DNA of 64,000 bases, taken from contig NZ_HG938353.1 of assembly GCF_000731315.1 (NCBI RefSeq), positions 2,418,001 through 2,482,000 of the forward strand, read 5' to 3'. A program made the translations under genes and the position numbers. This document shows positions 27,738 to 36,343 of the stretch, piece after piece; the stretch's first letter is position 1, and every line of letters begins with the position of its first letter. Source of the stretch: Neorhizobium galegae bv. orientalis str. HAMBI 540 (GTDB taxonomy: Bacteria; Pseudomonadota; Alphaproteobacteria; Rhizobiales; Rhizobiaceae). The notes under the pieces were generated by a model. It saw only the letters and a list, made by a program, of their open reading frames with translations, did no database searches and was not told where the DNA came from.

Positions 27738-27977
27738 ATGACGCTTAAATTCCTCCCTGCCCGCTATGCGAGCCTGCTGATGCCGCTTGTTCTCTCCATC
27801 CTGATGACGTTCGTCGTATCAGGCGTCGCAACCGTCAAGAATCTCGGCATGGCGTTCGAATATTTCCCGAGTTGGATGTCCGCCTGGGCGATTTCCTGGA
27901 TCATCGCCTTTCCAACCTTACTGGGCGCCCTCCCCGTGACGAAGCGGATCGTTCAAGCCTTGGTGAAACCAGCCTGA
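27738..27977 (+). CDS. DUF2798 family small membrane protein
   Basis: This 79-residue protein has two membrane helices (LLMPLVLSILMTFVVSGVAT and WAISWIIAFPTLLGALPV). It carries the DUF2798 pattern MPLVLSxxMTxxVSxVxT and the C-terminal PVTKRIVQALV. The function is unknown. The start at 27738 gives the family length. It follows the efflux pair after a 170-base gap, so co-transcription is uncertain, and it converges on rpoD. Confidence 0.8.
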   Translation: MTLKFLPARYASLLMPLVLSILMTFVVSGVATVKNLGMAFEYFPSWMSAWAISWIIAFPTLLGALPVTKRIVQALVKPA

Positions 27978-27996
27978 GCGGATCGGCTAGATGCTA

Positions 27997-28030
27997 ACAA
28001 AAAACCCGGCCTGCTTTCGCGGGCCGGGTT
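27997..28030 (-). terminator. rpoD terminator
   Basis: AACCCGGCC (28003-28011) and GGCCGGGTT (28022-28030) form a nine-base stem with a 10-base loop. On the minus strand the stem runs into a T-rich stretch, and the hairpin lies 25 bases past the rpoD stop. Confidence 0.88.
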
Positions 28031-28055
28031 CTGGGTGTTCCATAACTGAAACCGC

Positions 28056-30119
28056 TCAGCTATCCAGGAAGCTCCGCAGCTTGCGGCTCCGGCTCGGATG
28101 CTTCAGCTTGCGCAACGCCTTCGCCTCGATCTGGCGGATACGTTCGCGGGTAACCGAGAACTGCTGGCCGACTTCTTCGAGCGTGTGGTCGGTGTTCATG
28201 CCGATGCCGAAGCGCATGCGCAGCACGCGTTCTTCACGCGGGGTGAGCGAGGCGAGTACACGGGTCGTGGTCTCGCGCAGGTTCGCCTGGATCGCCGCAT
28301 CGATCGGCAGAAGCGCGTTCTTGTCCTCGATGAAATCGCCGAGGTGGCTATCCTCTTCGTCACCCACCGGGGTTTCGAGGCTGATCGGCTCCTTGGCGAT
28401 CTTCAGGACCTTGCGGACCTTTTCGAGCGGCATGGCGAGCTTTTCGGCCAGTTCTTCCGGGGTCGGCTCGCGGCCGATCTCGTGCAGCATCTGGCGCGAT
28501 GTGCGGACGATCTTGTTGATCGTCTCGATCATGTGCACCGGAATGCGGATCGTGCGGGCCTGGTCGGCGATCGAACGGGTGATCGCCTGCCGGATCCACC
28601 ATGTGGCATAGGTCGAGAACTTGTAACCGCGACGGTATTCGAACTTGTCGACCGCCTTCATCAGGCCGATATTGCCTTCCTGAATGAGGTCGAGGAATTG
28701 CAGGCCGCGGTTCGTGTACTTCTTGGCGATCGAGATGACGAGGCGAAGGTTCGCTTCGACCATCTCCTTCTTGGCGATACGCGCTTCGCGCTCGCCCTTC
28801 TGCACCATGGAGACGATCCGGCGGAATTCGGCGATCGAGATGCCGGTTTCCGTCGCAAGGTTCTGGATCTCCTGGCGGATATCGCGGATCGTCGTGTTCT
28901 CGGCGCGCGCGAATTCCTTCCAGCCGCGGGCGGCCAGATTGGCGATCGACTTCATCCAGTTCGGATCGAGTTCCGCACCCTGGTACTGTTCGAGGAACGA
29001 GTCACGCTTGACACCGTAGGATTCGGCAAGACGCAACAGGCGGCCTTCGTTCTGCATCAGGCGCTTGGAGATGTCGTAGAGCTGCTCGACCAGGCTGTCG
29101 ACGCGGTTCTGGTTGAGCGACAGCGACTTGACCGCGGTGATCAGTTCGTCCTTGAGCTCCTTGTAACGGCGCTCCTGGGCGGACGACAGCGTGCCGGTTG
29201 CCGCCAGACGCTGCTCGACCTGCTGGTCCTGCAGCTTGCGCAGCTTCTTGTAGGTGTCGGCGATCGTATCGAGCGTCTCCATGACCTGCGGACGCAGTTC
29301 CGCTTCCATCGCGGCGAGAGAAAGGCTCGACTCGTCGTCGTCCTCTTCCTCTTCCTCAAGGTTCATGCCTTCGCCGCCGACGGCAGTGATGTCGTCGTCG
29401 TTGGCAGCGGAGAAGCGCGCCTTGCGGGTCTTTTCCTTCTCCTCGGCAGCCTTGCGGTCGGCCTCGATCTTTTCCGGGCTCTGGAACTGCGGCGCAGCCT
29501 TGGCTTCGGGACCCGAATAGGTCGTTTCGAGATCGATGATCTCGCGAAGCAGGGTCGTGCCTTCGTTCAGTTCGTCACGCCAGATGATCAGCGCCTGGAA
29601 GGTCAGCGGGCTCTCACAGAGCCCCGCGATCATCGTTTCGCGGCCGGCCTCGATGCGCTTGGCGATCGCAATTTCGCCTTCGCGCGACAGAAGCTCGACG
29701 GAACCCATTTCGCGCAGATACATGCGCACCGGGTCGTCGGTACGGTCGGTCGGCTCTTTCTTCTTAGCAGTCGCGAGCGCGGTGCTGGAAGTGGTGGCGA
29801 TTTCGCCGCCTTCGCTCTCGTTATCGTCGCTGTCGCCGTCAGCATCGTCGTCGCTGGCGGTGGCTTCTTCTGCCTCTTCGTCTTCGACGACGTTGATGCC
29901 CATGTCCGACAGCATCGCCATCGTGTCTTCGATCTGCTCGGAGGTGACTTCCTCCGACGGAAGGACCGAATTCAGCTCGTCCATGGTCACATAGCCGCGC
30001 TTCTTGGCGGCTTTGATCATCTTCTTGACGGCGTCGTCAGAAAGGTCGAGAAGCGGACCGTCGTGCGAGCCTTCGCGTTCGTTCTCAGCTTCTTCGTTTT
30101 CTTTGACTTTTGTTGCCAT
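28056..30119 (-). CDS. rpoD: RNA polymerase primary sigma factor (sigma-70)
   Basis: This is the housekeeping sigma factor directing RNA polymerase to vegetative promoters. The 687-residue protein has region 1.1 near the start, a long acidic non-conserved insert (Glu/Asp runs around 260-300), then region 2 with [40 protein letters not shown] and [20 protein letters not shown]. Region 3 contains [19 protein letters not shown], and region 4 ends with [20 protein letters not shown]. The start at [12 protein letters not shown] (30119) matches rhizobial RpoD length; about 33 codons above it are not supported. It is encoded downstream of dnaG, a classical arrangement. Confidence 0.97.
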   Translation of the reverse strand: MATKVKENEEAENEREGSHDGPLLDLSDDAVKKMIKAAKKRGYVTMDELNSVLPSEEVTSEQIEDTMAMLSDMGINVVEDEEAEEATASDDDADGDSDDNESEGGEIATTSSTALATAKKKEPTDRTDDPVRMYLREMGSVELLSREGEIAIAKRIEAGRETMIAGLCESPLTFQALIIWRDELNEGTTLLREIIDLETTYSGPEAKAAPQFQSPEKIEADRKAAEEKEKTRKARFSAANDDDITAVGGEGMNLEEEEEDDDESSLSLAAMEAELRPQVMETLDTIADTYKKLRKLQDQQVEQRLAATGTLSSAQERRYKELKDELITAVKSLSLNQNRVDSLVEQLYDISKRLMQNEGRLLRLAESYGVKRDSFLEQYQGAELDPNWMKSIANLAARGWKEFARAENTTIRDIRQEIQNLATETGISIAEFRRIVSMVQKGEREARIAKKEMVEANLRLVISIAKKYTNRGLQFLDLIQEGNIGLMKAVDKFEYRRGYKFSTYATWWIRQAITRSIADQARTIRIPVHMIETINKIVRTSRQMLHEIGREPTPEELAEKLAMPLEKVRKVLKIAKEPISLETPVGDEEDSHLGDFIEDKNALLPIDAAIQANLRETTTRVLASLTPREERVLRMRFGIGMNTDHTLEEVGQQFSVTRERIRQIEAKALRKLKHPSRSRKLRSFLDS

Positions 30120-30534
30120 GTATTTAGTCACTTTCCCTGAACGCCACTTTCGCCGCGCTTCGTGGCCACCGGCTGAAGACGGGTTTGACCGCCTTTGCCG
30201 CGAATCACTGTCCAACACGTAACGGAATGACCTTTAATTCCCGATTACCATTCGGCGGCCGTTTTTGACTCAGGACCGTCCTACTAGAGGATCACCGGTC
30301 ATGTTCGGTGCTATTGACCCACTCCGCCTATTTTGCCTGAAATGGTGATTCCCACAAATTAACGTTCCGTCAAGCTTTTCCATAGGTCATACCCAGGAAA
30401 AGTCGAAAATATGCCCTTTGAGGGGGTCTAATAGGGGTACGCTCACCAGATTTAACCGATATGTAGGCGGCAGGCCCTGAAAGACAAGGGTTTGCCTAGA
30501 CATAAAGGCTTATGCTTTTGGTCCGGCATATTCC
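30120..30534. other. Intergenic region upstream of rpoD
   Basis: These 415 bases hold the rpoD promoter region (minus strand). A TTGACG with a weak -10 about 17 bases on lies near 30350-30380, but I cannot fix the start site. No small gene is seen. Confidence 0.35.
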
Positions 30535-30882
30535 TTAGCGGGAAGCGCCGTCATACTGGGTTACCGTCAGTGCAGCAATGTCGATTTCCGGCACGCATCT
30601 CAGATTGATCGCCGCCATCTCCGTACCATTCGGCATCGTCGCCTCACTGAACGGCGCGATGCCGCAATCGGCGCAGAAGTAGTGCGTGATCACATGCTTG
30701 TTGAACTGGTAGGAAGATAGGTTCGCCCGCGAGGTAGCGAGCTGGAACTGATTGCGTGGAACGAAGGCCAGCAACACCCCTTTGCGCCGGCAGAAAGAAC
30801 AGTTGCATTCCATCGCCGTATCGAACTCGCCCTCCGCATCGAAGGCGATATTGCCGCAATGACAGCTTCCGGTAATCCGCAT
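30535..30882 (-). CDS. GFA/CENP-V family zinc-binding protein
   Basis: The 115-residue protein shows the GFA fold cysteine set: GSCHCGNIAF, CNCSFCRRKGV and YFCADCGIAPF, which bind zinc. The family is named for a glutathione-dependent formaldehyde-activating enzyme, but most members, including this one, have no proven activity. The start at 30882 follows GGGGAGC. It sits between dnaG (about 90 bases away) and rpoD on the same strand, so it interrupts the usual dnaG-rpoD pair and may be co-transcribed. Confidence 0.85.
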   Translation of the reverse strand: MRITGSCHCGNIAFDAEGEFDTAMECNCSFCRRKGVLLAFVPRNQFQLATSRANLSSYQFNKHVITHYFCADCGIAPFSEATMPNGTEMAAINLRCVPEIDIAALTVTQYDGASR

Positions 30883-30972
30883 CAAGCTCCCCGCTCAAGC
30901 GACTCGATGCCCGCATAGGATAGAGCCACGTCATCATTCGGCAAGGGCAGGATTTCACCAACCGCAGGTCCC

Positions 30973-32979
30973 TCAGCCGTGGCTGACGGCCGCCCCCTTT
31001 ACCCGCCCGGACAGCACGCCGAACCCGTCGATGATCGCTTCCTGGTTTTCCATGCGGAGGATTTCGAGCTGGACTTCCGACAGCGCACGCAGCAGCGGCT
31101 CGATCTCACCCGCATCTCCCGCTTCCGTCGTTTCGGCGATTTCCCGCTCCAGATCGATCTTCTGGAGCCTGAGCGCCTTGGTGCGCTTGTGCAGCGACAG
31201 CGCCTGGCGATAACCCTCGCGGGCATCCTCCAGCGCGGCGATCTCGGTCGCAGTCCAGAGCCGCGCGTTGCGCACCTGCTGGTCCAGCGACTTCAGGATG
31301 ACGTCAAACCCCTCGCCGGCAAGCCGCTGCATCAGATATTCGCGCGAAAGGTTGGCGCCCGCAGTCGCGGCTGCCGGCAACATCGCCGACCAGAAGCGCT
31401 GCAGGTCACGATTCTCGAAATCGATCGCGGCGATCTCGTCATATTCCTCCAGCAGCAGCTGGGGATGATTGACGATGGTGAGCGCCAGCACGCTTTCCCG
31501 CAGTGCTGGCAGGTCGCGGTAACCACGCACGAGACCAGAGCGCGCAAGCCGATCGGAAACGCCGGCAGCCCTTCCCGCAGCACGCGGCCCCTGCGGCGGG
31601 CCACCCTGCCCCGGCCTGCCACCGGCACCGCCGCCGCGCTGAAAATTCTGGCGCCGATCATTGCCCCCGCGCTGAGCCGGCGCGAAAAAACTGTTCAGCC
31701 GGTCGCGGATAGCCTGCTGGTAATGGCGGCGCACATTCTCGTCGGCGATGACGGAAACGATCTGCTTCAGCCGCGCCTCGAGTTCGGCACGCTTTTCCGG
31801 CGTATCGAAACTTGCCGATGCCGCTTCGCGCTGCCAGATCATCTCCACCAGCGGCTTTGCTTCATTGAGCACCTTGTCGAAGGGCGCGCGGCCTTCATGG
31901 CGAACGAGATCGTCTGGATCCTTGCCATCGGGAAGCAGCGCGAAACGCACCGATTTTCCCGGCTTCAGGAACGGCAGCGCCAGATCCGCGGCACGGCTTG
32001 CTGCCCTGAGGCCGGCGCCATCGCCGTCAAAGCAGAGCACCGGCTGCGGCGTCATCCGCCACAGAAGCTCAAGCTGGTTTTCGGTCAGCGCGGTCCCGAG
32101 CGGCGCGACGGCATTCTCGACGCCCGCCTGATGCAGCGCGATGACGTCCATGTAACCTTCGACCGCAATGATCGTGCCCTCGCCCTGTCCCGGCTTGCCG
32201 ACACCCTGAGCCCGCCTGGCACGCGAAAAATTGTAGAGCACCTGCCCCTTGTGGAAGAGCTCGGTCTCGTTGGAGTTGAGATATTTCGCCGGCGCATCCG
32301 GCGCCATGGCCCGGCCGCCAAACGCGATCACCTTTTCCCGCGACGACAGGATCGGAAACATGATGCGGTCGCGAAAACGGTCGTAGGAGACCGCGATCCC
32401 CTCCCCGTGCACAACCAGCCCGCAAGCCTCGATCTGGTCCTTCGGCACGCCTTTGCCGGCGAGATGCTCCTTCAGCGCATTGCGGCTTTCCGGCGCGTAG
32501 CCGAGACGGAAGGTCTCGATCGTGCGGCCCGTCAGCCCGCGGTCGCGCAGGTAAGCGCGTGCCTTGGCCCCGACGGCGCTCTGGAGCTGGTCCTGGAAAA
32601 ATTGCGTCGCCAGCTCCATGACGTCGAGCAGCGTTGTGCGTTCCTTCTCGCGCTTCTCGGCCTGGGGGTCCGGCTGCGGCATGGCGATGCCGGCCATGTC
32701 GGCGACCGTCTGCACCGCCTCGGGAAAACTCTGCCCTTCGAGATCGGTCAGGAACCGGAAATGATCACCCGAGACACCACAGCCGAAGCAGTGGTATCGG
32801 CCCTTACGGTCCTCGCAATGGAAGCTCGGGCTCTTCTCGCCATGGAACGGGCAGCAGGCCCAGTAGTCGCCGCGCGAGACGTTGGTCTTTTTGCGATCCC
32901 ATGTCACCCGACGGCCGACAACGGCCGATATCAGCACGCGGTCGCGGATCTCGTCGAGAAAACTGTTGGAAAAGCGCAT
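30973..32979 (-). CDS. dnaG: DNA primase
   Basis: DnaG makes RNA primers at the replication fork. The 668-residue protein has an N-terminal zinc-binding domain (ACCPFHGEKSPSFHCEDRKG, then RYHCFGCG, about residues 40-66), the RNA polymerase domain with DRIMFPILSSREKVIAFGGR, a Toprim centre with IIAVEGYMDVIALHQAG and PVLCFDGDGAGLRAASRAAD (acidic metal ligands), and a C-terminal helicase-binding domain. A Gly/Arg/Gln-rich linker near 435-475 is typical of rhizobial primases. The start at 32979 fits MRFSNSFLDEIRDRV. It lies between yqeY and rpoD. Confidence 0.96.
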   Translation of the reverse strand: MRFSNSFLDEIRDRVLISAVVGRRVTWDRKKTNVSRGDYWACCPFHGEKSPSFHCEDRKGRYHCFGCGVSGDHFRFLTDLEGQSFPEAVQTVADMAGIAMPQPDPQAEKREKERTTLLDVMELATQFFQDQLQSAVGAKARAYLRDRGLTGRTIETFRLGYAPESRNALKEHLAGKGVPKDQIEACGLVVHGEGIAVSYDRFRDRIMFPILSSREKVIAFGGRAMAPDAPAKYLNSNETELFHKGQVLYNFSRARRAQGVGKPGQGEGTIIAVEGYMDVIALHQAGVENAVAPLGTALTENQLELLWRMTPQPVLCFDGDGAGLRAASRAADLALPFLKPGKSVRFALLPDGKDPDDLVRHEGRAPFDKVLNEAKPLVEMIWQREAASASFDTPEKRAELEARLKQIVSVIADENVRRHYQQAIRDRLNSFFAPAQRGGNDRRQNFQRGGGAGGRPGQGGPPQGPRAAGRAAGVSDRLARSGLVRGYRDLPALRESVLALTIVNHPQLLLEEYDEIAAIDFENRDLQRFWSAMLPAAATAGANLSREYLMQRLAGEGFDVILKSLDQQVRNARLWTATEIAALEDAREGYRQALSLHKRTKALRLQKIDLEREIAETTEAGDAGEIEPLLRALSEVQLEILRMENQEAIIDGFGVLSGRVKGAAVSHG

Positions 32980-33173
32980 TTCTACCTCTTGGGGCCAGCT
33001 TCCATATAAGCGCAGACCTTCAGGAACGCCACCGCCAAGGGAAATGCTGCCCGCTATTCACAGGGCGCGAACGAGGCAAGCGGCTCGCCGGCACCATTCT
33101 GTCCAGGCTTGATTCTCTTTTCCCGTGACCTACCATCATCCGCGCAATGGGTTTTCAAAGGCCAAGATATTTC

Positions 33174-33536
33174 ATGACGAAACGCGATTTCATCTATGTG
33201 GCGCTGCTGATTGCGCTTGCCACCGGCCCGATCATCGACGCCTTTACCGGGGGTTCAGACGCGATGGGATTTACGCTCAACGATGCTGGTCAGCTGATCG
33301 CGACCATTGTCCTCTGCGTCTGGTGGGAGATGGAGGATGCGAAGTTGCGGGGCGGCACCGCTGCGACGCTGACCCAGACAGCCACCGTTTTTCTCGCGCC
33401 TCTGGGGCTGCTCATCTATTTCTTCCAGTCGCGGAAACCGATCGCTGCGACCATCGCCTTCGTGGCCTTCATCGGAGGTGCACTGCTCGCCATCATCGGC
33501 GGAGCGTTTCTCGGCGAATGGCTGGTCGCCGCCTGA
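33174..33536 (+). CDS. Small membrane protein of unknown function
   Basis: This 120-residue protein has about four hydrophobic segments: FIYVALLIALATGPIIDAF, QLIATIVLCVWWEMEDAKLR, TATVFLAPLGLLIYFFQSRK and IAFVAFIGGALLAIIGGAFL. I do not recognise the family. The start at 33174 follows a weak site, and the frame extends nine codons upstream. It is divergent from dnaG and followed by its own terminator, so it is a single-gene unit. Confidence 0.65.
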   Translation: MTKRDFIYVALLIALATGPIIDAFTGGSDAMGFTLNDAGQLIATIVLCVWWEMEDAKLRGGTAATLTQTATVFLAPLGLLIYFFQSRKPIAATIAFVAFIGGALLAIIGGAFLGEWLVAA

Positions 33537-33564
33537 TCAGCCCAGCGTGAGTCCGGCGCTCCCG

Positions 33565-33590
33565 TTTGCCCCAACGTGGGGCAAATTTTT
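33565..33590 (+). terminator. Rho-independent terminator after the small membrane protein gene
   Basis: TTTGCCCCA (33565-33573) and TGGGGCAAA (33577-33585) form a perfect nine-base stem with a three-base loop, followed by five T. Confidence 0.92.
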
Positions 33591-33810
33591 GGCAGATCAT
33601 CAGCCGGCAAGATTATCTTTTTGTAATTTGCCAGACAGACCCTGCGGGATTTAGCTCTTTTCCAAATTCGGAAATGCCGGCAGCGTCCTGACACACAACG
33701 GTAAGAATTTCCTTCGCTCTTCGGGACGGGGCGTGTCGCAATGTATCGCAGCACCTCGGACCCTCTCGCCAGCGGCCAGTTCGCAGTCGGCCGGCGGAAT
33801 CCTGAAGAGC

Positions 33811-33847
33811 AAAAAGGCGGGAATCCGATCATCGGGTTCCCGCCTTT
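33811..33847 (-). terminator. Terminator of yqeY
   Basis: AAGGCGGGAA (33814-33823) pairs with TTCCCGCCTT (33837-33846). On the minus strand the stem continues into TTTTT, thirty bases past the yqeY stop. It is T-rich on both sides, so it may work in both directions. Confidence 0.85.
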
Positions 33848-33876
33848 CGTTTATTCGCCGCCTCGCAAAAGGCCGC

Positions 33877-34329
33877 TTACTTCAGAAGCTCTTTCACCAC
33901 GCCGGAAGCCTTGGCGAAGTCCATCTGGCCCGGGTGCTTTTCCTTCAGCACCGCCATGACCTTGCCCATGTCGCGGAGCCCCTGGGCACCGGATTCGGCG
34001 ATCGCCGCCTTGATCAGTTCCTGCACTGTCTCGTCCGAGAGCTGCTCGGGCATGAATCCCTTGATGATGTCGATTTCCTCGCGCTCCTGCGTCGCAAGCT
34101 CGGCGCGTCCGGCATCCTGGTAGATCTTCGCCGATTCCTCGCGTTGCTTCACCATCTTCTGCAGGATCTGCAGGATGTCGTCATCGCTGACCGGGTCCTT
34201 GCCGAGACCGCGATTGGCGATATCTCGATCCTTGATCGCAGTCTGGATCAGCCGCACGGTCGAAAGCCGGCGGGTTTCCCTGGCCCTCATAGCGTCCTTG
34301 AGCGCATCGGAAAGCTTGTCGCGCAACAT
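33877..34329 (-). CDS. yqeY: GatB/YqeY domain protein
   Basis: The 150-residue protein resembles the C-terminal tRNA-binding domain of GatB: MLRDKLSDALKDAMRARETR, then SDDDILQILQKMVKQREESA, EREEIDIIKGFMPEQLSDE and DMGKVMAVLKEKHPGQMDFA. Stand-alone YqeY proteins are thought to bind tRNA, but their precise role is unproven. The start at 34329 has AAGGAG upstream. The frame continues to 34392 without support. YqeY is a usual neighbour of dnaG and rpoD, here divergent from carA. Confidence 0.88.
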   Translation of the reverse strand: MLRDKLSDALKDAMRARETRRLSTVRLIQTAIKDRDIANRGLGKDPVSDDDILQILQKMVKQREESAKIYQDAGRAELATQEREEIDIIKGFMPEQLSDETVQELIKAAIAESGAQGLRDMGKVMAVLKEKHPGQMDFAKASGVVKELLK

Positions 34330-34497
34330 CGTTTTTTCTCCTTGGGAAAAGCTTAGGCGCAGGCATAGTGAATTGTGGCTTTTCCTTGGCATTCACACCG
34401 TTGTCATAGACGACGGGTCGGGGTCGATCAAATCAAATCACCCAAATCGTTGAATCCGATGGCTTATAATCCCCCATGGAATTCTTGGGCTGCGAGA
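34330..34497. other. Region between yqeY and the carA promoter
   Basis: No gene is seen. The yqeY promoter must lie here on the minus strand. Confidence 0.3.
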
Positions 34498-34526
34498 TTG
34501 ACCACCTCGCCCGCTTTGTCTATTTT
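34498..34526 (+). promoter_or_regulatory. Probable sigma-70 promoter of carA
   Basis: TTGACC (34498-34503), a 17-base spacer and TATTTT (34521-34526) form a good vegetative promoter. The implied leader before carA is about 115 bases. I see no riboswitch in the leader, only a short GTCTC/GGGAC-type pairing. Confidence 0.6.
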
Positions 34527-34650
34527 CCGGCACCTGCACGAGATTTAGAGGTTAGGGCTTGCGCCGGGATTTCCGCGCGCCCGTCTCTCACGACCATAAA
34601 TGGCCCTCGCAGCCTGTCTCTTCAAGGGACGGGACCGGTGAGGCAGAAGG

Positions 34651-35862
34651 ATGGATATGACCGCGACCGCTCCCTGGACCACCAAGAAACCCACCGCATT
34701 GCTCGTTCTGGCCGACGGCACCGTGATCGAAGGAACCGGGATCGGCGCAACCGGCAAGGTGCCGGCCGAAGTGGTGTTCAACACCGCGCTGACCGGCTAC
34801 CAGGAGATCCTGACCGACCCTTCCTATCTCGGCCAGATCGTCACATTCACATTCCCCCACATCGGCAATATCGGCACCAACGAAGAAGACGTCGAGGACC
34901 TGACGCCGGCGGCCCGCCGCGGCGCGGTCGGCACCATCTTCAAGGCCGACATTACCGAGCCTTCCAACTACCGCGCCGGCAAGGATCTCGACGGCTGGCT
35001 GAAAGCCCGCGGCATCATTGGCCTTTCCGGCATCGACACCCGCGCGCTGACCGCCTGGATCCGCCAGAACGGCGCACCGAACGCCGTCATCGCCCATGAT
35101 CCCAACGGCGTCTTCGATATCGAGGCTCTGAAGGCCGAAGCCAGGGCATGGAGCGGGCTTGAAGGCCTCGACCTCGCCAAGGAAGCGACTTCCGGCCAGT
35201 CCTCGCAATGGAACCAGAAGCCCTGGGTCTGGAACGAGGGCTACAGCGAACTGAAGCCGGAAGATGCGAAATATCACATCGTCTGCGTCGATTACGGCGT
35301 GAAGCGCAACATCCTGCGCCTTTTCGCCGGCCTCGACTGCAAGGTGACGGTCGTACCCGCCCAGACCTCGGCCGAAGACATCCTGGCGCTGAAGCCGGAC
35401 GGCATCTTCCTGTCGAATGGCCCCGGCGACCCGGCGGCGACCGGCGAATACGCCGTGCCGGTCATCAGGAGCGTCATCAAGACGGACATCCCGACCTTCG
35501 GCATCTGCCTCGGTCACCAGATGCTGGGCTTGGCACTCGGCGCCAGAACCGAGAAGATGCACCAGGGTCATCACGGCGCCAACCACCCGGTCAAGGACCA
35601 TACCACCGGCAAGGTGGAGATCGTCTCGATGAACCACGGCTTCGCGGTGGATTCGAAGTCTCTGCCGGAAGGCGTTGAGGAGACTCACATTTCGCTCTTC
35701 GACGGCACCAATTGCGGCCTGCGCGTCACCGGCAAGCAGGTGTTCTCGGTCCAGCATCACCCGGAAGCCTCGCCCGGCCCGCAGGACAGCCACTATCTCT
35801 TCCGTCGCTTCATCAACATGGTGCGCGAGAAGAAGGGCGAACCTGCCCTCGCTGAGCGCTGA
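34651..35862 (+). CDS. carA: Carbamoyl-phosphate synthase small chain
   Basis: CarA hydrolyses glutamine and passes ammonia to CarB for carbamoyl phosphate, used for pyrimidines and arginine. The 403-residue protein has the N-terminal CarA domain (VVFNTALTGYQEILTDPSY, then GQIVTFTFPHIGNIGTN) and a class I glutamine amidotransferase domain. That domain has catalytic Cys286 in FGICLGHQM and the His370-x-Glu372 pair in QHHPEASPGP. All catalytic residues are present. ATG at 34651 or 34657 is possible. carB lies about 10.6 kb downstream on the same strand, so the two are not one operon. Confidence 0.96.
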   Translation: MDMTATAPWTTKKPTALLVLADGTVIEGTGIGATGKVPAEVVFNTALTGYQEILTDPSYLGQIVTFTFPHIGNIGTNEEDVEDLTPAARRGAVGTIFKADITEPSNYRAGKDLDGWLKARGIIGLSGIDTRALTAWIRQNGAPNAVIAHDPNGVFDIEALKAEARAWSGLEGLDLAKEATSGQSSQWNQKPWVWNEGYSELKPEDAKYHIVCVDYGVKRNILRLFAGLDCKVTVVPAQTSAEDILALKPDGIFLSNGPGDPAATGEYAVPVIRSVIKTDIPTFGICLGHQMLGLALGARTEKMHQGHHGANHPVKDHTTGKVEIVSMNHGFAVDSKSLPEGVEETHISLFDGTNCGLRVTGKQVFSVQHHPEASPGPQDSHYLFRRFINMVREKKGEPALAER

Positions 35863-35894
35863 ACTCCGGCGCTTGAAAAAATCCAGCGACCCTA

Positions 35895-35925
35895 TTGACC
35901 TCAACTTTGGTTGAGGTCCCATAAA
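35895..35925 (+). promoter_or_regulatory. SoxR-type operator-promoter upstream of the ABM gene
   Basis: TTGACC (35895-35900) and CATAAA (35920-35925) are separated by 19 bases, the long spacer used by MerR/SoxR-activated promoters. A nine-base inverted repeat (GACCTCAAC at 35897-35905, GTTGAGGTC at 35910-35918) fills the spacer. Its CCTCAA...TTGAGG arms match the known SoxR box. Confidence 0.8.
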
Positions 35926-35959
35926 CGCCCCTGTTCAAGATCGAGCAGGGGTTTTTCTT

Positions 35960-36310
35960 ATGAGCGAAATACAGAATCGACGCATTTTTCGCGTCAACAG
36001 GTTTGCGGTCCCGGTCGAAGGGCGCGAAGAATTCATGGCGTTGGTTCACAGGACGCATGAGGTTATCCGCGCCCAGCCGGGATTCGTCGACGATCTGATC
36101 CTGGAACAGGCTTCCATTGCCGGACTGTTCAACGTCATCACCATCCTCCAGTTCGAAGGCGAGCACGCTCTTCAGCCGGTCATTGCCGCAGTCGCAAAAT
36201 CGGATGAGGAGGCAGGCATCGATCGGCAGGCGTTGAGCCGACGCCTCGGCGTAGAGACCAATGTCGGCTTCTACCACAGGGCGGTTTTACAAGAACTCCT
36301 ACCGGCCTGA
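35960..36310 (+). CDS. ABM-domain (antibiotic biosynthesis monooxygenase-like) protein
   Basis: The 116-residue protein resembles the ABM dimeric alpha-beta barrel family: RFAVPVEGREEFMALVHRTH, then QPGFVDDLILEQ and FNVITILQFEGEHAL. Small ABM proteins act as cofactor-free monooxygenases on quinone-like or other aromatic substrates. It is preceded by a SoxR-type promoter. ABM proteins are known SoxR targets in other bacteria, for example the P. aeruginosa gene PA2274, from memory. A response to redox-cycling compounds is therefore a good inference, but the substrate is unknown. It converges on the MATE gene. Confidence 0.82.
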   Translation: MSEIQNRRIFRVNRFAVPVEGREEFMALVHRTHEVIRAQPGFVDDLILEQASIAGLFNVITILQFEGEHALQPVIAAVAKSDEEAGIDRQALSRRLGVETNVGFYHRAVLQELLPA

Positions 36311-36322
36311 CCAACACGGACA

Positions 36323-36343
36323 GCCCGCTGAAACTCAGCGGGC
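36323..36343. terminator. Hairpin between the convergent ABM and MATE genes
   Basis: GCCCGCTGA (36323-36331) pairs with TCAGCGGGC (36335-36343) with a three-base loop. It overlaps the last codons of the MATE gene and lacks a T tract, so it is a weak bidirectional terminator at best. Confidence 0.5.

Noticed and set aside
28098-30140. A 680-codon frame opposite rpoD
   Set aside because: Antisense to RpoD with repetitive composition and no ribosome binding site or family motif.
30979-33009. A 676-codon frame opposite dnaG
   Set aside because: Antisense shadow of primase; no recognisable domain.
34588-35922. A 444-codon frame opposite carA
   Set aside because: Complements carA codons; no conserved motif.
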